64,000 nucleotides of DNA, taken from NCBI RefSeq assembly GCF_003945595.2, contig NW_024104292.1:124001-188000 (forward strand), read 5' to 3'. This DNA is from Pipra filicauda. Lineage: Eukaryota > Chordata > Aves > Passeriformes > Pipridae. Each line of letters begins with the position of its first letter. Positions within the stretch are counted from its first letter, which is position 1. Under the pieces are notes generated by a model, which had not been told where the DNA came from, made no database searches, and was given only the letters and a program-made list of their open reading frames with translations. Shown in pieces: positions 12,971 through 64,000 of this stretch. Made by a program: the position numbers and the translations under genes.

Positions 12971-15164
12971 CTGCCCCATCAGATCAGCAGATTGAGCCGT
13001 GCATCCCATGATGCCCATCCAGCAGAATGGAGATGGCAGCAGTGTGCAGTCTGGGTTGAGAGGAGGAAGAAGAGACAGGAACATGAGCAGCCCATTCAGC
13101 AGCAGCGTACACTTTATATCAGCTTTATTGTAATGCAAAACTGAACACAAATTCAGTGCATATATGAGGCCTTTTCATTCATAAGAATGGAAGGTTTCAT
13201 AGATTTTTAGTGTGAGATTATTTTCTGCCTGGAACAGAAGCTGTGGGGCTGCAGTGGCGTGAACAGTGTTGTTTGCACGAGTGCCACTGGCCACCCAAAA
13301 TTATGTGAGTTTACCTGGCAACACTGCAGGAGTTTAGCACATTGAAAAGCTAGGTGAATAGCTGTTGAACCTTGTACAACAAGTGTATTCGGTGGAATTA
13401 TGCTATTTGATTGGCAAACCAGTGTCCTTTATTTTAAATAATTTTTACTGTTCCTAGAGGTTCCATTTTGAAGTTTCTACTTCATAGGATGAAAGGGTTG
13501 CCAATACTCTTTAATCCTCAGAGAGAGAAGACTGAGTCCCAGCAAGAGCACAGTTTTGCTGTAGTCCTTCATGTTTTTAACACTGTGCAATACTTTGCCA
13601 AACTCCAGAGAATAGAAATAAAAGTGGAACATTCTGGCCTTTTGGTGGCTGTTAATCAGCAGCAAAACAATTTTCAGACAATTAACAAATCTCCAGGCCC
13701 TTTGGAATCTCAGATTATAGCTATTTCTAGGTTGTCGCATCTAATTAATACAAGTAGTAAAGGTAATACTCCTGTTGGTATTCTGCTTTTGCCATGGCTA
13801 GGCTTGCAAGTCTGAGAGCTAATCCTTAAGTGTGTCTTTAAAGCCAGGTAAAACCTTTTTGGGTTTGGTAAGGGTGTGGGAATTAATTGGCACAGGTAGC
13901 ATTTATTGCTGTACAGTGGCTTCAGGGAGTGACGTTGTACTACAGAGGATCTTTCTTTACAGTCATCTGGGGTCTTAAAAGCCTTAGTATCGAATCCTAA
14001 TTTTAAGCAATTAAGGTTCTAGGAGAGGTTGCAGCATAAAAATGCTATAAAATATAGGCTGACTTTAATTGCATAGAGCTATATTAGGAAAACTGTATAA
14101 AAAAAGAAAATTGCTGTTTTGCTTTGTTATTTAGCAAATCACACTTTGTATCACCAGAGAAGTATGCTGGGAGAGGCTTTTTAATTCTCCTAAGGGTTAT
14201 ATGTATACTTGAAGGAGAAAAGTTGTGTGTGATGAAGAGTTTTTATTCTGAATTTCTTCCACTGCTGTAAAGCTGTGGTTGGAGCTGTGCTGGCATGCGT
14301 TCAGGAGTCTGTCTGTTTTCATCCCCTTGCAGCACGCTAATATCTCCCATCTGAAAGCCTGAAATGGAGGCCCTTAGTTTCTGTGATTTGGGATTTGATC
14401 AAGTGTTAAGGAAACTTTTCTGTCTGACCATCCAGGAGCCACTCTGGCGCTTGCACTACCTGAGCTGAGCCCGAAGCCCCTCTGCAGTGGGTGGGTCCAG
14501 TGAGCAGATGGGTGCCCTGCTTGACTCCCTACACACCCACACTCACACAGTCAGACAAGGCTTCTGGGTTTGCAACAGCAGAGCCTCAGTCATCTCAATC
14601 CTTAAAATAGTATAATCATGATGCAATAATAAAACAGCAGCTCGACCTGAGTGCCTTTGAGGATGGACCCAAACAAAGGAAACTCTGGGCTTTTATACCC
14701 TAACAGTCTTAAGTGCACAAGAGTCTGGCGTCCTGGGCTCCTGCCTCATCTCTGAGTGTCTGGTCACCTGGCTGGGCCACAGGTCCCTGTACCCTTCGTT
14801 GTGCAAAGAGTCCGCAGTTCACAGCCTCTTGCCTGGGGCTCCCTCCACCCAGAGCTCAACCTGAAGCTGGCACTGCAGCTGCACACCCAGTTGCCTGCTC
14901 TGAATGTATTCCTCAGCACTAACCTGTGGTTAACATTGGCTCAGTCTGAGCTGAGATTTGGTCATGAATTGTCTACTCTTTGGTAATCCCTGGTAACAGC
15001 GAGTAAAACAGATTCTCTTAAAGCACTACTGAGGGCTGAATAACTGAGATTGGAAAGGGTGGAAATAGCAAAAAATGCTTGATATGACTGTGAGTGGCTG
15101 AACTTGTGAGCTTTTGAGCCTTCTTCAGCAGAGTTTTGATACACTGTGGTGTTTCTCTTTATAG

Positions 15165-55353
<40,189 letters not shown>

Positions 55354-55447
55354 TATGGACTTCTTGCTGAGTACCTTCCCAGGACTATGGGGGCAACTTT
55401 TCTGAAGCCCTCTGGATTTCCAGCATGGTACCTGGGGGATGCCAACC

Positions 55448-55462
55448 TATTTATTTATTTCT
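55448..55462 (+). promoter_or_regulatory. AU-rich element in the MTMR2 3' UTR
   Basis: Overlapping ATTTA pentamers (ctatttatttatttct) about 100 bases after the stop. Overlapping ATTTA motifs are known binding sites for mRNA-stability proteins; function here is inferred from the motif only. Confidence 0.4.
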
Positions 55463-57182
55463 CTCCAGGGTAATTTATTAGTACTGTAGCACTAGAGAAA
55501 GTTTAAGCAAAAAACAACAGACAAGGCCCCCTATGCAATTAATCTTCTCAGTGGCTAGCTTATAATACAAGCCAATTGCACTTGCCACCTAAAAGAAAAC
55601 TAGAGCTTGCTCTTTGCTCACTGATGTGCTGGAAATCACTTGGCTTTAAAGAGAGACACTGCACTAGAATGAAGTACTAAGGAGGAAAAACATCAGCTCA
55701 GAAGTTTGAAAGGTCTCCCCTTTGCTAAAAGGAAAGACTAAATCTGACTTTGTGTTGGAGCCTGAAATGCAGCTGTAACAGCACAAACCCTCTGCTATTA
55801 ATGTCTGCACAGCAGTGTGAATGAGGGCATTTGCCAGCACACTTGGAGACAAGCAGTGATAGTGTCTGAAACACATCACTCCCTTCACCTTGATCTAGAT
55901 CATAGGAAGCCATGCAAATGATGCCTTACTTAAAGAAAGGGCAGCTCCTCCCAATAAACACAATGGTAGAGGAGAAACCTACAGGACCTGATTTTGTAGG
56001 ATGTTTACTTCCATCCCTGCAACTCTAGAATCTCACAGTTTACAGTGGGTGTGCCAGGATGCAACTTAAGCACCTTTATTTCTTTGGGAGGGAGGAGCAC
56101 AACGTGCTTTCCACAGCTCCTCTGGCCTCCTGTGCCTAATAGTCACCAGGGGAAACGGTAGTGGAATTCCACAGGGCATGTGTGAACTGCTGGGATCAGC
56201 CATTACATTTTGCTTGGGTAAGCATAATTAGTGACTTTAATGCTTCTGTGCAGGATCATAGTGGTGTACTTACAGTATTTTGGTGTTGTTAACTAATGAA
56301 AACAACTGTACATCAACCAAAGACGCCTTCTTGCCTGCATTCCAACTGCTGCTTAAGGTTATTCTGGCAGACCTAACATCTTAGCCAGTTTCTGAGCTCT
56401 ACATTTAGGCCTTTTTCAGCATAGTCTGCTTCAAGAATTAGCATCACTTGACTAAACTCAAGTTGAAATTCAGTTTTAATATAAAATTTTACTGCAAAAC
56501 GGGGGATAAAATACACACTTGGTAAAACCATGACTTCCCCATTGTTCTTCCAAACAGGTAAACACAGGGCTGTAGAAGATTGGGCTTACAGGGAAGGCAC
56601 TTAGCTATGTGCAAGGCTGCTTCTCACTTCCATGCTAAGGAGGAGGGCACTGCTTGGTGGGGGTTCTTGTGTTGCTCTTTTATGACAGGATCCTATCCTG
56701 TGGTCACCTGTCAGCATGCTGCTTCACTCAGCTGCTCTTCCACTATAGAGAGGGACTTTCCAAGAGAGTACAAGAGTGGACCAATTTCCACATAAGATAC
56801 TGCCTTTCAAAAGCCACATTCCTTCCCAGGCAGTAACAGTAATTTCCCCCTGCAGCCTCCACTTTTGCCTGCTATACTACTGCAATCACCATCTCCATGC
56901 TTTACAGAGAAATCCACAGCCACCTTTTGACAAGATGAAAACAGCTGTACAGCATCAGCACATTTGTTATAGGGTGGCCTGAGACATTATGGTTCAATAG
57001 TGCAAAAGAATCCACACAAAATACTTCTGAAGGACTTGGATTTGTTTTTAAGGTAAAAGGGCAGATCTGCTCTTACGTACAATCACTATACAAGATGGTT
57101 CATAGCATTCTTCCATATTAGCAAACTGACTATGTGTGTATATTTTGTTTCTTGATGAAGGCTGTTTGGTTTCGTTAACACT

Positions 57183-57188
57183 AATAAA
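57183..57188 (+). terminator. MTMR2: Candidate poly(A) signal of MTMR2
   Basis: Canonical AATAAA within ctaataaaaactgat, followed within about 40 bases by T/G-containing sequence. It is the last canonical hexamer before the CR1 insertion. Usage is not proven. Confidence 0.45.
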
Positions 57189-57210
57189 AACTGATAAAAG
57201 GGTAACGTTC

Positions 57211-58629
57211 CTGTGCTCTTACTTTCAACAGTGTGGTCCTCCAAAGGACTTGAAGAACATGCAAACAAAATAGCATTGCAAGTTTAGTATGTGAAATCCA
57301 AATCTCCCTCATTTTTCTGCAGGTGGTCTTGCAAGATGCTAATTTTCAAACTCTAAAATCTAGAATGACAGGAAAACAAAATTAATCTTTGGACAAGATT
57401 ATCCGACACAGACCAGCATTAATACAGATACAGTGCTTAGCTGCTCACTATTATAAAAATAGAATCACAGAATGGTTTGGGCTGGAAGGGACCTTTAAAG
57501 ACCATCTAGTTTCTAACCCTCTGCCATGGGCAGAGACACTTTCCACTAGACCATGTTGCGCAGAGCCCCATCCAACATGACTTAAACACTTCCAGGGATG
57601 GGGCATCCACAACTTCTCTGAGCAACCTGTGCTAGTGCCTCACAACCCTCACAGTAATCAATTTCTTCCTAATACCTAATCTAAACCTGCCCTCTTTCAC
57701 TTGAAAGCCACTTCCTCTTGTCCTATCACTACATGCCCGCTACAGCTTTTAGGTACTGGAAGGTGCTGTAAGATCTCCCCAGAGCCTCCTCTTCCCCAGC
57801 CTGAACAACTCCAACTCTCTCAGAACCTACTGTCCTAATACACTGTGAAGTGCAGAAATTGATTTTTTAATTGTGAAAGTATTTCACACAAAGTATTCTG
57901 AAATACTTTCAGAACTAAAAAAACCTCCACCATTTCTGCACTTTAGAGTGCATTGGCAGAGTAACTTCTGTGTAAAAGGAGCATTCGCATTTTTGTATGT
58001 AACTTATGCAAACCCAAATTCACTGAGATGATTTGGGATCTACTCTGGATGCTCCCTGATGCTCTCACACCTAGCAGGCTTCCAACTTGGGTATCTCATA
58101 CACTGTAGGCAGCACATATGGAGCCTAAAATACTCCTAAGCCCTCCATCAGTAAGGAGCTGCACGAGGACAGCCTGAGGTTGTGCTGAAGTTAACCACAG
58201 CGATCAGCTGAGCAAGCTGATCTCCAGAGGTCCTTCCTAAGCAAAATGACCAAGTGTAAGTTTCAGCTACTGATTTTTCAAGACCTCTGGGATGAACTGC
58301 TCTCCAAGTGGTTACTCCCACTATACTTGGCTAACAGCATCTGACTTCTCCCATCACAGCTAACACTTTCTGTGCCTTCAGTGCAAGGAGACAAGCAGGG
58401 TGGATCACCTACACATAACTAAAACTCAAATCCCTTGTACCTGTGTTGACTCTGTAGAGCTCCCTCCCTGTTCAGCTCCAGGCAAGGGTGGACAACTGTG
58501 ACCCTCACCTTACTTGTGTTACCCTGACCAGGGAGAAGTCAGCTCACCACAAAAAGGGCACTGGATGAGGCGCAGTGCTGCAGCAAACACCAAGCTAATG
58601 TAGAGGAAGTGCAGGTTTCCCACAATTCA
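57211..58629. other. Interval between convergent MTMR2 and CEP57 3' ends
   Basis: Short tail-to-tail spacer holding the CR1 fragment at 57461-57828 and otherwise unremarkable unique sequence. Either UTR could extend into it if other poly(A) sites are used. Confidence 0.55.
57461..57828 (-). mobile_element. CR1 LINE 3' fragment between MTMR2 and CEP57
   Basis: Reverse-complement CR1 3' end from agaatcacagaatggtttgg through ccatgggcagagacactttc, tttcttcctaatacctaatc and cttgtcctatcactacatg to the ctctctcag region. It is antisense to MTMR2 and sits just past its candidate poly(A) site. Confidence 0.88.
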
Positions 58630-59600
58630 CTCAACAGGCAAGCTGGCTTTATTATTTTTCCACTGTATATACAAGTAATCTAGGTCTTCTGTACATTCCA
58701 TTAATAGGAAATTCTTTAAATTATTAACATAATAAATAAAATTTACTCAGCTGTGCAAGTCAGAGCACAAAATTAATTGCACCACTACCAAAGTAGATAG
58801 CTCATCAAAGCACATATTTCAAGTTAAAAGCAAGATGCCAGGACTGAAAGGCATGATTGAGGCACTTGCAGTTTAAAATACCTGTGGTTTATCTCACTCC
58901 TTTACCACACAAAGCTGTGAACGAGAAACAGGGTGTTATCCCCTATCCTATACCTTTTCCCTAAAGTAGGATTTCTGTAGAAAAATATCCTTTGATCATT
59001 AAGCAACATAATTCATAAATTATTCTGCTCCTTTTTTGAGTACTCAAACATCCTCTGCCATTCATGCTGACTAATGCAATGTAGCAGATGGGGAACTAGG
59101 AAAGCATTTTGAAGAAAGCTCCACAGAACACCTTTAAAAGATGTTCTCCGAGAGATGGAGTCACTGCAGCTGCACACAGAACTGACAAAAAGCCCTTAAG
59201 ACTCAGGGCTGCAGCATCGATTTCAAAGAAGATTCATCCTGAGCAGCCTCCCAGTTCAACAGCAGTGTGAAATCGCACTGGCACATCACACACACACCAA
59301 CCCGCATAAATGTGCGGTGCTTGGTGTGCTGAAGGAAAATGGAGGGAATGCTGGAATCATAACATAAGGGACCCTACTATTCGACTCAGTGGCTGGGTGC
59401 TTAAAAATGGAATGTGTTTTAAGCTAGACCATAATATATACAATCAAATGCAGTGATGGAGAACTAAGAGCCTGTATTTCAAAAGTGCGCTTAGCGTATG
59501 GTAGTCTCTTCCACACAGCAAGAAAGGCAGCTGCTTTATATCCAGAATGTGAGAAAGTTTGGCCAGTTTGGGACAGTTCAAGAACACCTCTGCAGAACAG
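58630..59600 (-). other. CEP57: CEP57 3' untranslated region (end tentative)
   Basis: Noncoding sequence after the CEP57 stop, taken to the first clear minus-strand AATAAA (TTTATT at 58648-58653 on the plus strand). The length of about 0.95 kb is inferred from that signal only. Confidence 0.5.
58648..58653 (-). terminator. CEP57: Candidate poly(A) signal of CEP57
   Basis: Plus-strand TTTATT reads AATAAA on the minus strand, about 950 bases after the stop codon. Confidence 0.45.
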
Positions 59601-59837
59601 TCAGTAGTCCCAGCTGATATCATCTTTCTGTAGTGAAGTCTGTATGGTCTGCATGTCTCTCAACAACTGAAGATTCTTGCGACTCTTCTCTCCAGGTTTC
59701 ACTTTGATGGGACCAGCATTCTTTCCTTTTGTGGTTACTGTAGTTGTTACTTTAACCTCACTAACAGGGAACCTGCTGTCTTTCATTGGTTTAGCAGAAG
59801 TCTTTTTGGACTTGCATTCTCTCTTAAGTCTCTCTAG
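59601..59837 (-). CDS. CEP57: CEP57 last coding exon
   Basis: Centrosomal protein of 57 kDa: a coiled-coil pericentriolar protein whose C-terminal half binds microtubules; loss in humans causes mosaic variegated aneuploidy syndrome 2. This exon reads on the minus strand from acceptor ctttcag to a TGA stop at 59601-59603, giving 78 residues that begin LERLKRECKSKKTSAKP. The stretch KPGEKSRKNLQLLRDMQTIQ and the final SWDY closely match the CEP57 C-terminus as I recall it (GEKRRKNLQLLKDMQSIQ and CWDY). The paralogue CEP57L1 is less likely from the matching tail and the MTMR2 linkage. Confidence 0.93.
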   Translation of the reverse strand, partial: LERLKRECKSKKTSAKPMKDSRFPVSEVKVTTTVTTKGKNAGPIKVKPGEKSRKNLQLLRDMQTIQTSLQKDDISWDY

Positions 59838-61222
59838 CTGAAAGAGAAGCCCAAAAAAACTATTAAGGAGTGACCTTGTTTCATTTTATATTCGGCAATT
59901 CTTCCAAACAGCTGAAATATCCCACCACTTATTTCACCCAGCTAAGCAAATGGATGCTTCCAAGTCACCCTGAATAATAAATATTTTCCTAACAAAGCAT
60001 TGTTATATTTACACCTACGGTTAGCTTATAGTCTGAACTACTAGGTTATCTCTTTAAAAACTGACAAGTTCATTATGGGGAAATATCTCTATCAGGAATG
60101 TAAAAGTTACAGATGAGAAAAGTTGACTTGTCACTGTTACCAACTAGTGATCAAAAAAAAAAAAAGGTAGAAAAAGTTTTTCTACATACATACTAGTGAT
60201 TTTAATAGCTATTCACTGTCAGAGATGTAGCTTTATAAAGAATACCAGCACCCTGCTGGAGTGAAGAGGCAGTATCCACACACAGCACTGTAAATAAGAC
60301 TCCATACTCCCCAGCAAAGATTGAGCTGGCACAAGGCTGAGTGGGGAACTGGGCAGTCTGAGGTGCAGACACATTCATATGCCCAAACTGCAACACAGGT
60401 GGCTTCTATAGCTCCCCTCTCTTCAGGCAGAGGTGCTTCCTCCTCCCATTTTACAGCTTGCAGCAGTTTTCCTAAATCCTGGCTCCTAAACTTTTGCCAA
60501 TAGCATATGCAGCATCATGACTACTGGGAACTACAGCACATCTGCTTCTCTGCAGCAGTTCCTCTGAAGATAAGAGATCAAAAGTGAGTAATGCAAACAT
60601 TTCATATGTCCATTCTGGACGTCAGCAGCAGAGCTCTCAGCGCATATTTTATGTATCAGTTATGTCAGGTAAGGGCAAGTCTCTGTTCATATGAACTGAA
60701 CCAGATTAAACACATGGGGTTAAGCTCTTTGAAAGGAATTCACTAAAATTGATGAAGATGAAAGAAAACAGAAAATACGTTTTATAGTTTTGAACAAACA
60801 AGCTACACTATTCAAAACATTTTGAAAGTTATAAAATAAGCAAAACAGGCATTTGGGGTCTTTTAAAATGCAAATCAAAACATAAATAGGTCATTTACTC
60901 AAAGTAAAGGAAAACTGTTAAACGATGTTCAAGAGACAAGAGGTGTAAAATGCAATGCGAGAACATACATGAAAGCTCTGCCCAGGAAAGGATGAAGAGT
61001 GGGCACAAGGGTGACAGAAAGGATATTTCTGCAAAAATACTGGGACAGAAGGATGGAAGTATGCAGACTAACTTTGGGACGTCAAAGCTAGAGCTATGCA
61101 ATACTACTCCAAAGTAGTTATTTCTGCTTTATTCAACTGCTGCTAGATTAGTATTTAACACTAAAAAAGCCACTTAAGTCAGCAACTCTACATGAGAATG
61201 AACACAGTCAAAAGAAACTCAC
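59838..61222 (-). other. CEP57: CEP57 last intron
   Basis: A 1.4 kb GT-AG intron on the minus strand with no recognised repeat beyond a run of 12 As at 60155-60166. Confidence 0.85.
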
Positions 61223-61367
61223 CTGCAACCGATGCCTCTGAACTTTGCTGATCTGGTCTGCCTTTGCTTCCATCTTTCCCACCAGTGCCTCAAGTTCCCT
61301 CTCCAGATCTTCCTTGACTGCAGTGGTGGGGGCTTCCTGGATGAGCTTTGACAGCTGCTGGTGATCA
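61223..61367 (-). CDS. CEP57: CEP57 penultimate coding exon
   Basis: 145 bases on the minus strand, acceptor gctag and donor gtgagt. The first base completes a codon from the previous exon; then 48 codons starting DHQQLSKLIQEAP and containing DLERELEALVGKMEAKADQI, a charged heptad-rich helix in the C-terminal microtubule-binding region. It ends in phase 0 and joins the last exon exactly. Earlier CEP57 exons are not seen up to 64000 and should lie beyond the window; the intron between holds the retroviral element. Confidence 0.93.
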
Positions 61368-61760
61368 CTAGCATAGAATTCAGACAGAACAAGGCTTACA
61401 TTAAGCTCCCTTGGCTTCTACTGTTTGCACTCCCAGTTCAGAAATAACATTTTTAGGAAACCAGAGCATCAACAGCCAGATATGACCGACACACCGTAAC
61501 AAACCAGTAAGAACAGTTTTGCTGGTTTGTAGCACATCCTGGTGGCAGGCTGCTCCAATGTTAAGTCTTAATAACATAAGTAGTTTCCAACTTCAAATCA
61601 CACATTCAAAGTGACCAAATAACCCTTTGAGAGCATGATCTCAGCACTCATTCAGTTTTGTGTATCTGTACCTACTGCAGTCGTCCAGTACAGTATCAAT
61701 TATGGTCTGTTCACCAGGACAAGCAAAACGCCTAGTAAAGCTGTCCTTTAATGGAGTATC

Positions 61761-62318
61761 TGTCCACATCCTGGTTTTGGCTAGGACAGAGTCAATTTTC
61801 TCTGTAGTAGCTGGTACAGTGCTGTGCTTTGGATTTGATATGAAAATAATGTTGGTAACACCCTGACGTTTTCGTTATTGCTGAGCAGTGCCATGGGCTT
61901 TTCAGCATCTCCTGCTCTGCCAGTGAGGAGGTAGACAAGAAGCTGGGGAGGGGGGATAGCCGGGACAGCCGATCCATATTGGCCAAAGGGATTCCATACC
62001 ACAGAACATCATCCTCAATATGTAAGCTGGGGGGAGCTGGCTAGGAGGGGCCCATTGCTGCTGGGGACAGGCTGGGCATCAATCAAAAGGTGGTGAGCAA
62101 TTGTACTGTGCACTGCATAGTTTTTCTCCTTGGGTTTTATTCTTCTCTTCCTTTTTGATAACTATTATCATTACATTTTACTTCATTTCAATTATTAAAC
62201 TGCCCTTATTTATACCAATGGGTTTTACCTTTTCCCAGTTTTCCTCCCCATCCCACCACAGTGGAATGAGCAAGCAGCTGCATGGTACTTAGCTACTGGC
62301 TGGGATTAAACTTCGACA
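61761..62318 (+). mobile_element. Endogenous retrovirus LTR (5' LTR position)
   Basis: About 558 bases from TG at 61761 to CA near 62318. It has the layout of a common avian LTR family: a gtagctggtacagtgctgtg motif, a degenerate TATA-like aatatgtaa near 62017, an ATTAAA poly(A) hexamer at 62194-62199, and a primer-binding site nine bases after its end. It lies antisense to CEP57 in its intron. Family assignment (ERVL- or ERVK-like) is not settled by eye. Confidence 0.8.
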
Positions 62319-62326
62319 CTCCTTTT

Positions 62327-62344
62327 TGGCACCCAGTGTGGGGC
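62327..62344 (+). other. Retroviral primer-binding site, tRNA-Lys type
   Basis: tggcacccagtgtggggc differs at a few bases from the classical tRNA-Lys(1,2) primer-binding site of the TGGCGCCCAAC type. Its position just downstream of the LTR confirms that this LTR is the 5' one and that the element reads left to right. Confidence 0.75.
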
Positions 62345-63545
62345 ACAAGAGGTTGAGGTAATGACAGATCTGACCAGAGTGTGTGAAAACAGATTTTTTT
62401 TTTTTTATAGACATTCATTGTATTGGCTTGATAGTGGCTGGTCACAATGCTGATTTATAGTACGATGGAACCCCTGCCGTGAAATTCCTCGCAAGGGGCG
62501 GGGTGGTGTGTCCTCAGCACCGCCGTCCCTCCGCACTGCGGGAGCCTCCTACTGGGGAATTTTTGTAATTACACCTTTCACCTTTGCTCCTTGGAGAGCC
62601 AACCTGCGGAGGAGATATCCTCCCACGCCTTCCGCTTCTTCTCCAGGATAATTACAACAGTGCTTGAGAACTCTAAATATCCTTAAGATGTTAAAACCAG
62701 CACAGTCTTACTGCTAGGAAGCAGCATGGTGCTGAATGTGGTTCAGATCAGGGGAGGGTGTGTCTCTGGGAGCAGTGAGCTGAGTGGGACTGAGTTGCTG
62801 TTTAAACCCCACAAACAGTAAGCTTCCTTTTGCACAAAAGACAGTATATGGAGAATACACACCATAGGGAACCCTGACTTTTAGTTGTGGGACCATAAGG
62901 AGGACATGAGGAAGTGGCATGGAATAACTATCTCAATCATAGAGGCAGGGAAAAAACAAACAGCAACTTTCCTGAAGAATCCCCATTTGTGTTTAAGTCT
63001 CCAGTGGCCAGTTCCCCAGACAGAGTGGCAGGGCTGATCTTATTCCTGATCCTGTGAAAAGGAATTCTAATTTGTTTTTACAGAAATGGAGAATCCTAGG
63101 ACCGATATTAGAGAAGCCTTGTCTCCAGCCAGTGCAGGAGAGGGACAAACGGCTTTACTGGACTGTGTGGATCAGATGGCCTGGCACATCAGCCCCATGG
63201 GAGTACTAGTAGACCCTGGTCCACAGTGCATCTAATGCCATCAAGCTGTACAGGGGCAGAACCCATTTGTATTTCTGGAGTGACAGGGGGATCCCAACAG
63301 CTGACAGTCTTGGAGGCTGAAATCAGCCAGAGTGATTGGCAAAAGCACCCCAGTGCAACTGGCCCAGAGGCTCTGTGCACCCTTGGAACAGACCGTCTCA
63401 GAAGGGGGCATTTTAAGGACCCAAAAGGCTACTGGTGGGCTTTCAGTATAGCTGCCTTGGAGACAAAGGAAATGAAGCAGCTCTCTACCCTGCCCGGTCT
63501 CTCAGGAGTACCCTTCTGTTGAGGAAGGTCAAAGAACAACAGGTA
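62345..63545 (+). mobile_element. Decayed internal region of the endogenous retrovirus
   Basis: Follows the primer-binding site. It includes a T run (62394-62407), a GC-rich leader-like stretch (62460-62640) and, around 63085-63540, a frame with several stops. No intact gag, pol or env domain is recognised, and no 3' LTR is seen before the CR1 at 63546. The assignment rests on contiguity with the LTR and primer-binding site; the far part could be other sequence. Confidence 0.55.
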
Positions 63546-64000
63546 ATAGAATGATTTGGGTTGGAAGGGACCTTAAAAGATCACCTAGTTCCAAACCCCC
63601 TACCACAGGCAGAGACACTTTCCACTAGACTAAGTTGCTCAGAGCCCCATTAAGCCTGACCTTGAATATTTCCAGGAATGGGGCACCCACATCTTCTCTG
63701 GACAACCTGTTCTAGTGCCTCATCATCCTCACAGTAAAGAATTTCTTCCTAATATCTAACCTAAACCTGCTCTCTTTCAGTTTGAAGCCATTACACCCTC
63801 ATCATTGTAAAAAGTCCCTCTCTAGCTCTCTTATAGCCTCCTTTGAGCACTAAAAGGCCACAATGAGGTCTCCCTGGAGCCTTCTTTTCTCCAAGCTGAA
63901 CAACCCCAGCTCTTTCAGTCTGTCTTCACAGGAGAGGTGCTCCAGCTCTCTGATCATCTTTGTAGTCTCCTCTGGACCTACTCAAACAGAGTGCCAGAGC
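63546..64000 (-). mobile_element. CR1 LINE fragment running off the window
   Basis: Reverse-complement CR1 3' end starting ataggaatgatt-like sequence (atagaatgatttgggttgga), with the full conserved series up to the window end. It directly follows the retroviral internal sequence, so it either inserted in the retrovirus or abuts its broken end. Confidence 0.85.

Larger units (their letters stand above)
1..15164 (+). other. MTMR2: MTMR2 intron 1 (3' part)
   Basis: No exon is recognised here. It contains a SINE (1421-1572), two CR1 fragments (3552-3925, 8728-8928), small tandem repeats (7230-7267, 12946-12970) and homopolymer T runs (8581, 12481). No CpG island or sequence resembling MTMR2 exon 1 is visible, so the promoter should lie to the left. 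Alternative 5' exons of MTMR2 are known in mammals; I could not identify any. Open frames of up to 183 codons occur but resemble nothing I recognise. Confidence 0.8.
55354..57210 (+). other. MTMR2: MTMR2 3' untranslated region (3' end tentative)
   Basis: Noncoding sequence after the stop. Candidate poly(A) signals AATAAA are at 55953-55958 and 57183-57188. The second gives a 3' UTR of about 1.85 kb, close to what I recall for mammalian transcripts, and lies before the CR1 at 57461. A later AATAAATAAA at 58731-58740 would put the MTMR2 3' end inside the CEP57 3' UTR. An AU-rich tatttatttattt run lies about 100 bases after the stop. Confidence 0.55.
61368..64000 (-). other. CEP57: CEP57 intron upstream of the penultimate exon (partial)
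   Basis: No further CEP57 exon is recognised to the window edge. The interval is occupied by an endogenous retroviral LTR, decayed internal sequence and a CR1 fragment, with about 390 bases of unique sequence next to the exon. Confidence 0.75.

Noticed and set aside
14713..14986. GC-richer stretch with open frames as MTMR2 exon 1.
   Set aside because: The encoded sequence does not resemble the MTMR2 N-terminus and no suitable donor in the right phase is evident.
62101..62292. Open frame of 63 codons as a gene.
   Set aside because: It lies inside the retroviral LTR and is not a known retroviral gene.
63226..63522. 98-codon open frame as an intact retroviral gene.
   Set aside because: Its frame gives no recognised domain, other frames here contain stops, and the element is decayed.

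Overview
This is vertebrate nuclear DNA from a bird, probably a passerine. Exons are short and separated by long GT-AG introns. All five long interspersed repeats have the 3' end sequence of avian CR1 LINEs. Two short elements combine a tRNA-Ile-like head with a CR1-like tail, the structure I recall for the zebra finch SINE TguSINE1; that clade assignment is from memory. There are no bacterial or plasmid features.

Most of the window (about 1-57,200, + strand) is MTMR2, encoding myotubularin-related protein 2. Fourteen coding exons (human exons 2-15) run from 15165 to 55353. All reading frames join cleanly, giving 616 codons plus one base. Adding the 27 residues I recall for human exon 1 gives 643, the human length. 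With that numbering the catalytic Cys is 417, the N-terminal phosphoserine site is Ser58 and the coiled coil is encoded by the last exon. Exon 1 and the promoter are not seen and should lie upstream, so positions 1-15164 are the 3' part of intron 1.

The right end (about 58,630-64,000, - strand) holds the last two coding exons of CEP57, a centrosomal microtubule-binding coiled-coil protein, in tail-to-tail arrangement with MTMR2. This matches the human 11q21 order as I recall it. The candidate poly(A) signals of the two genes are about 1.5 kb apart, with a CR1 copy between them.

Mobile elements: five CR1 fragments (near 3.6, 8.7, 46.4, 57.5 and 63.5 kb), all with their 3' ends pointing left, i.e. 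antisense to MTMR2 and sense to CEP57; two tRNA-Ile/CR1 SINEs in opposite orientations (1.4 and 16.3 kb); and a 5' LTR with a Lys-type primer-binding site plus about 1.2 kb of decayed endogenous retrovirus (61.76-63.54 kb) in a CEP57 intron. The rest is intronic sequence with microsatellites and small tandem duplications.

The two proteins are not known to share a pathway: MTMR2 dephosphorylates PI3P and PI(3,5)P2 on endosomes, and CEP57 acts at centrosomes and spindle microtubules. I found no sign of a previously undescribed system. The points most worth checking are splice-site oddities in MTMR2, the convergent 3' ends and the history of the repeats.
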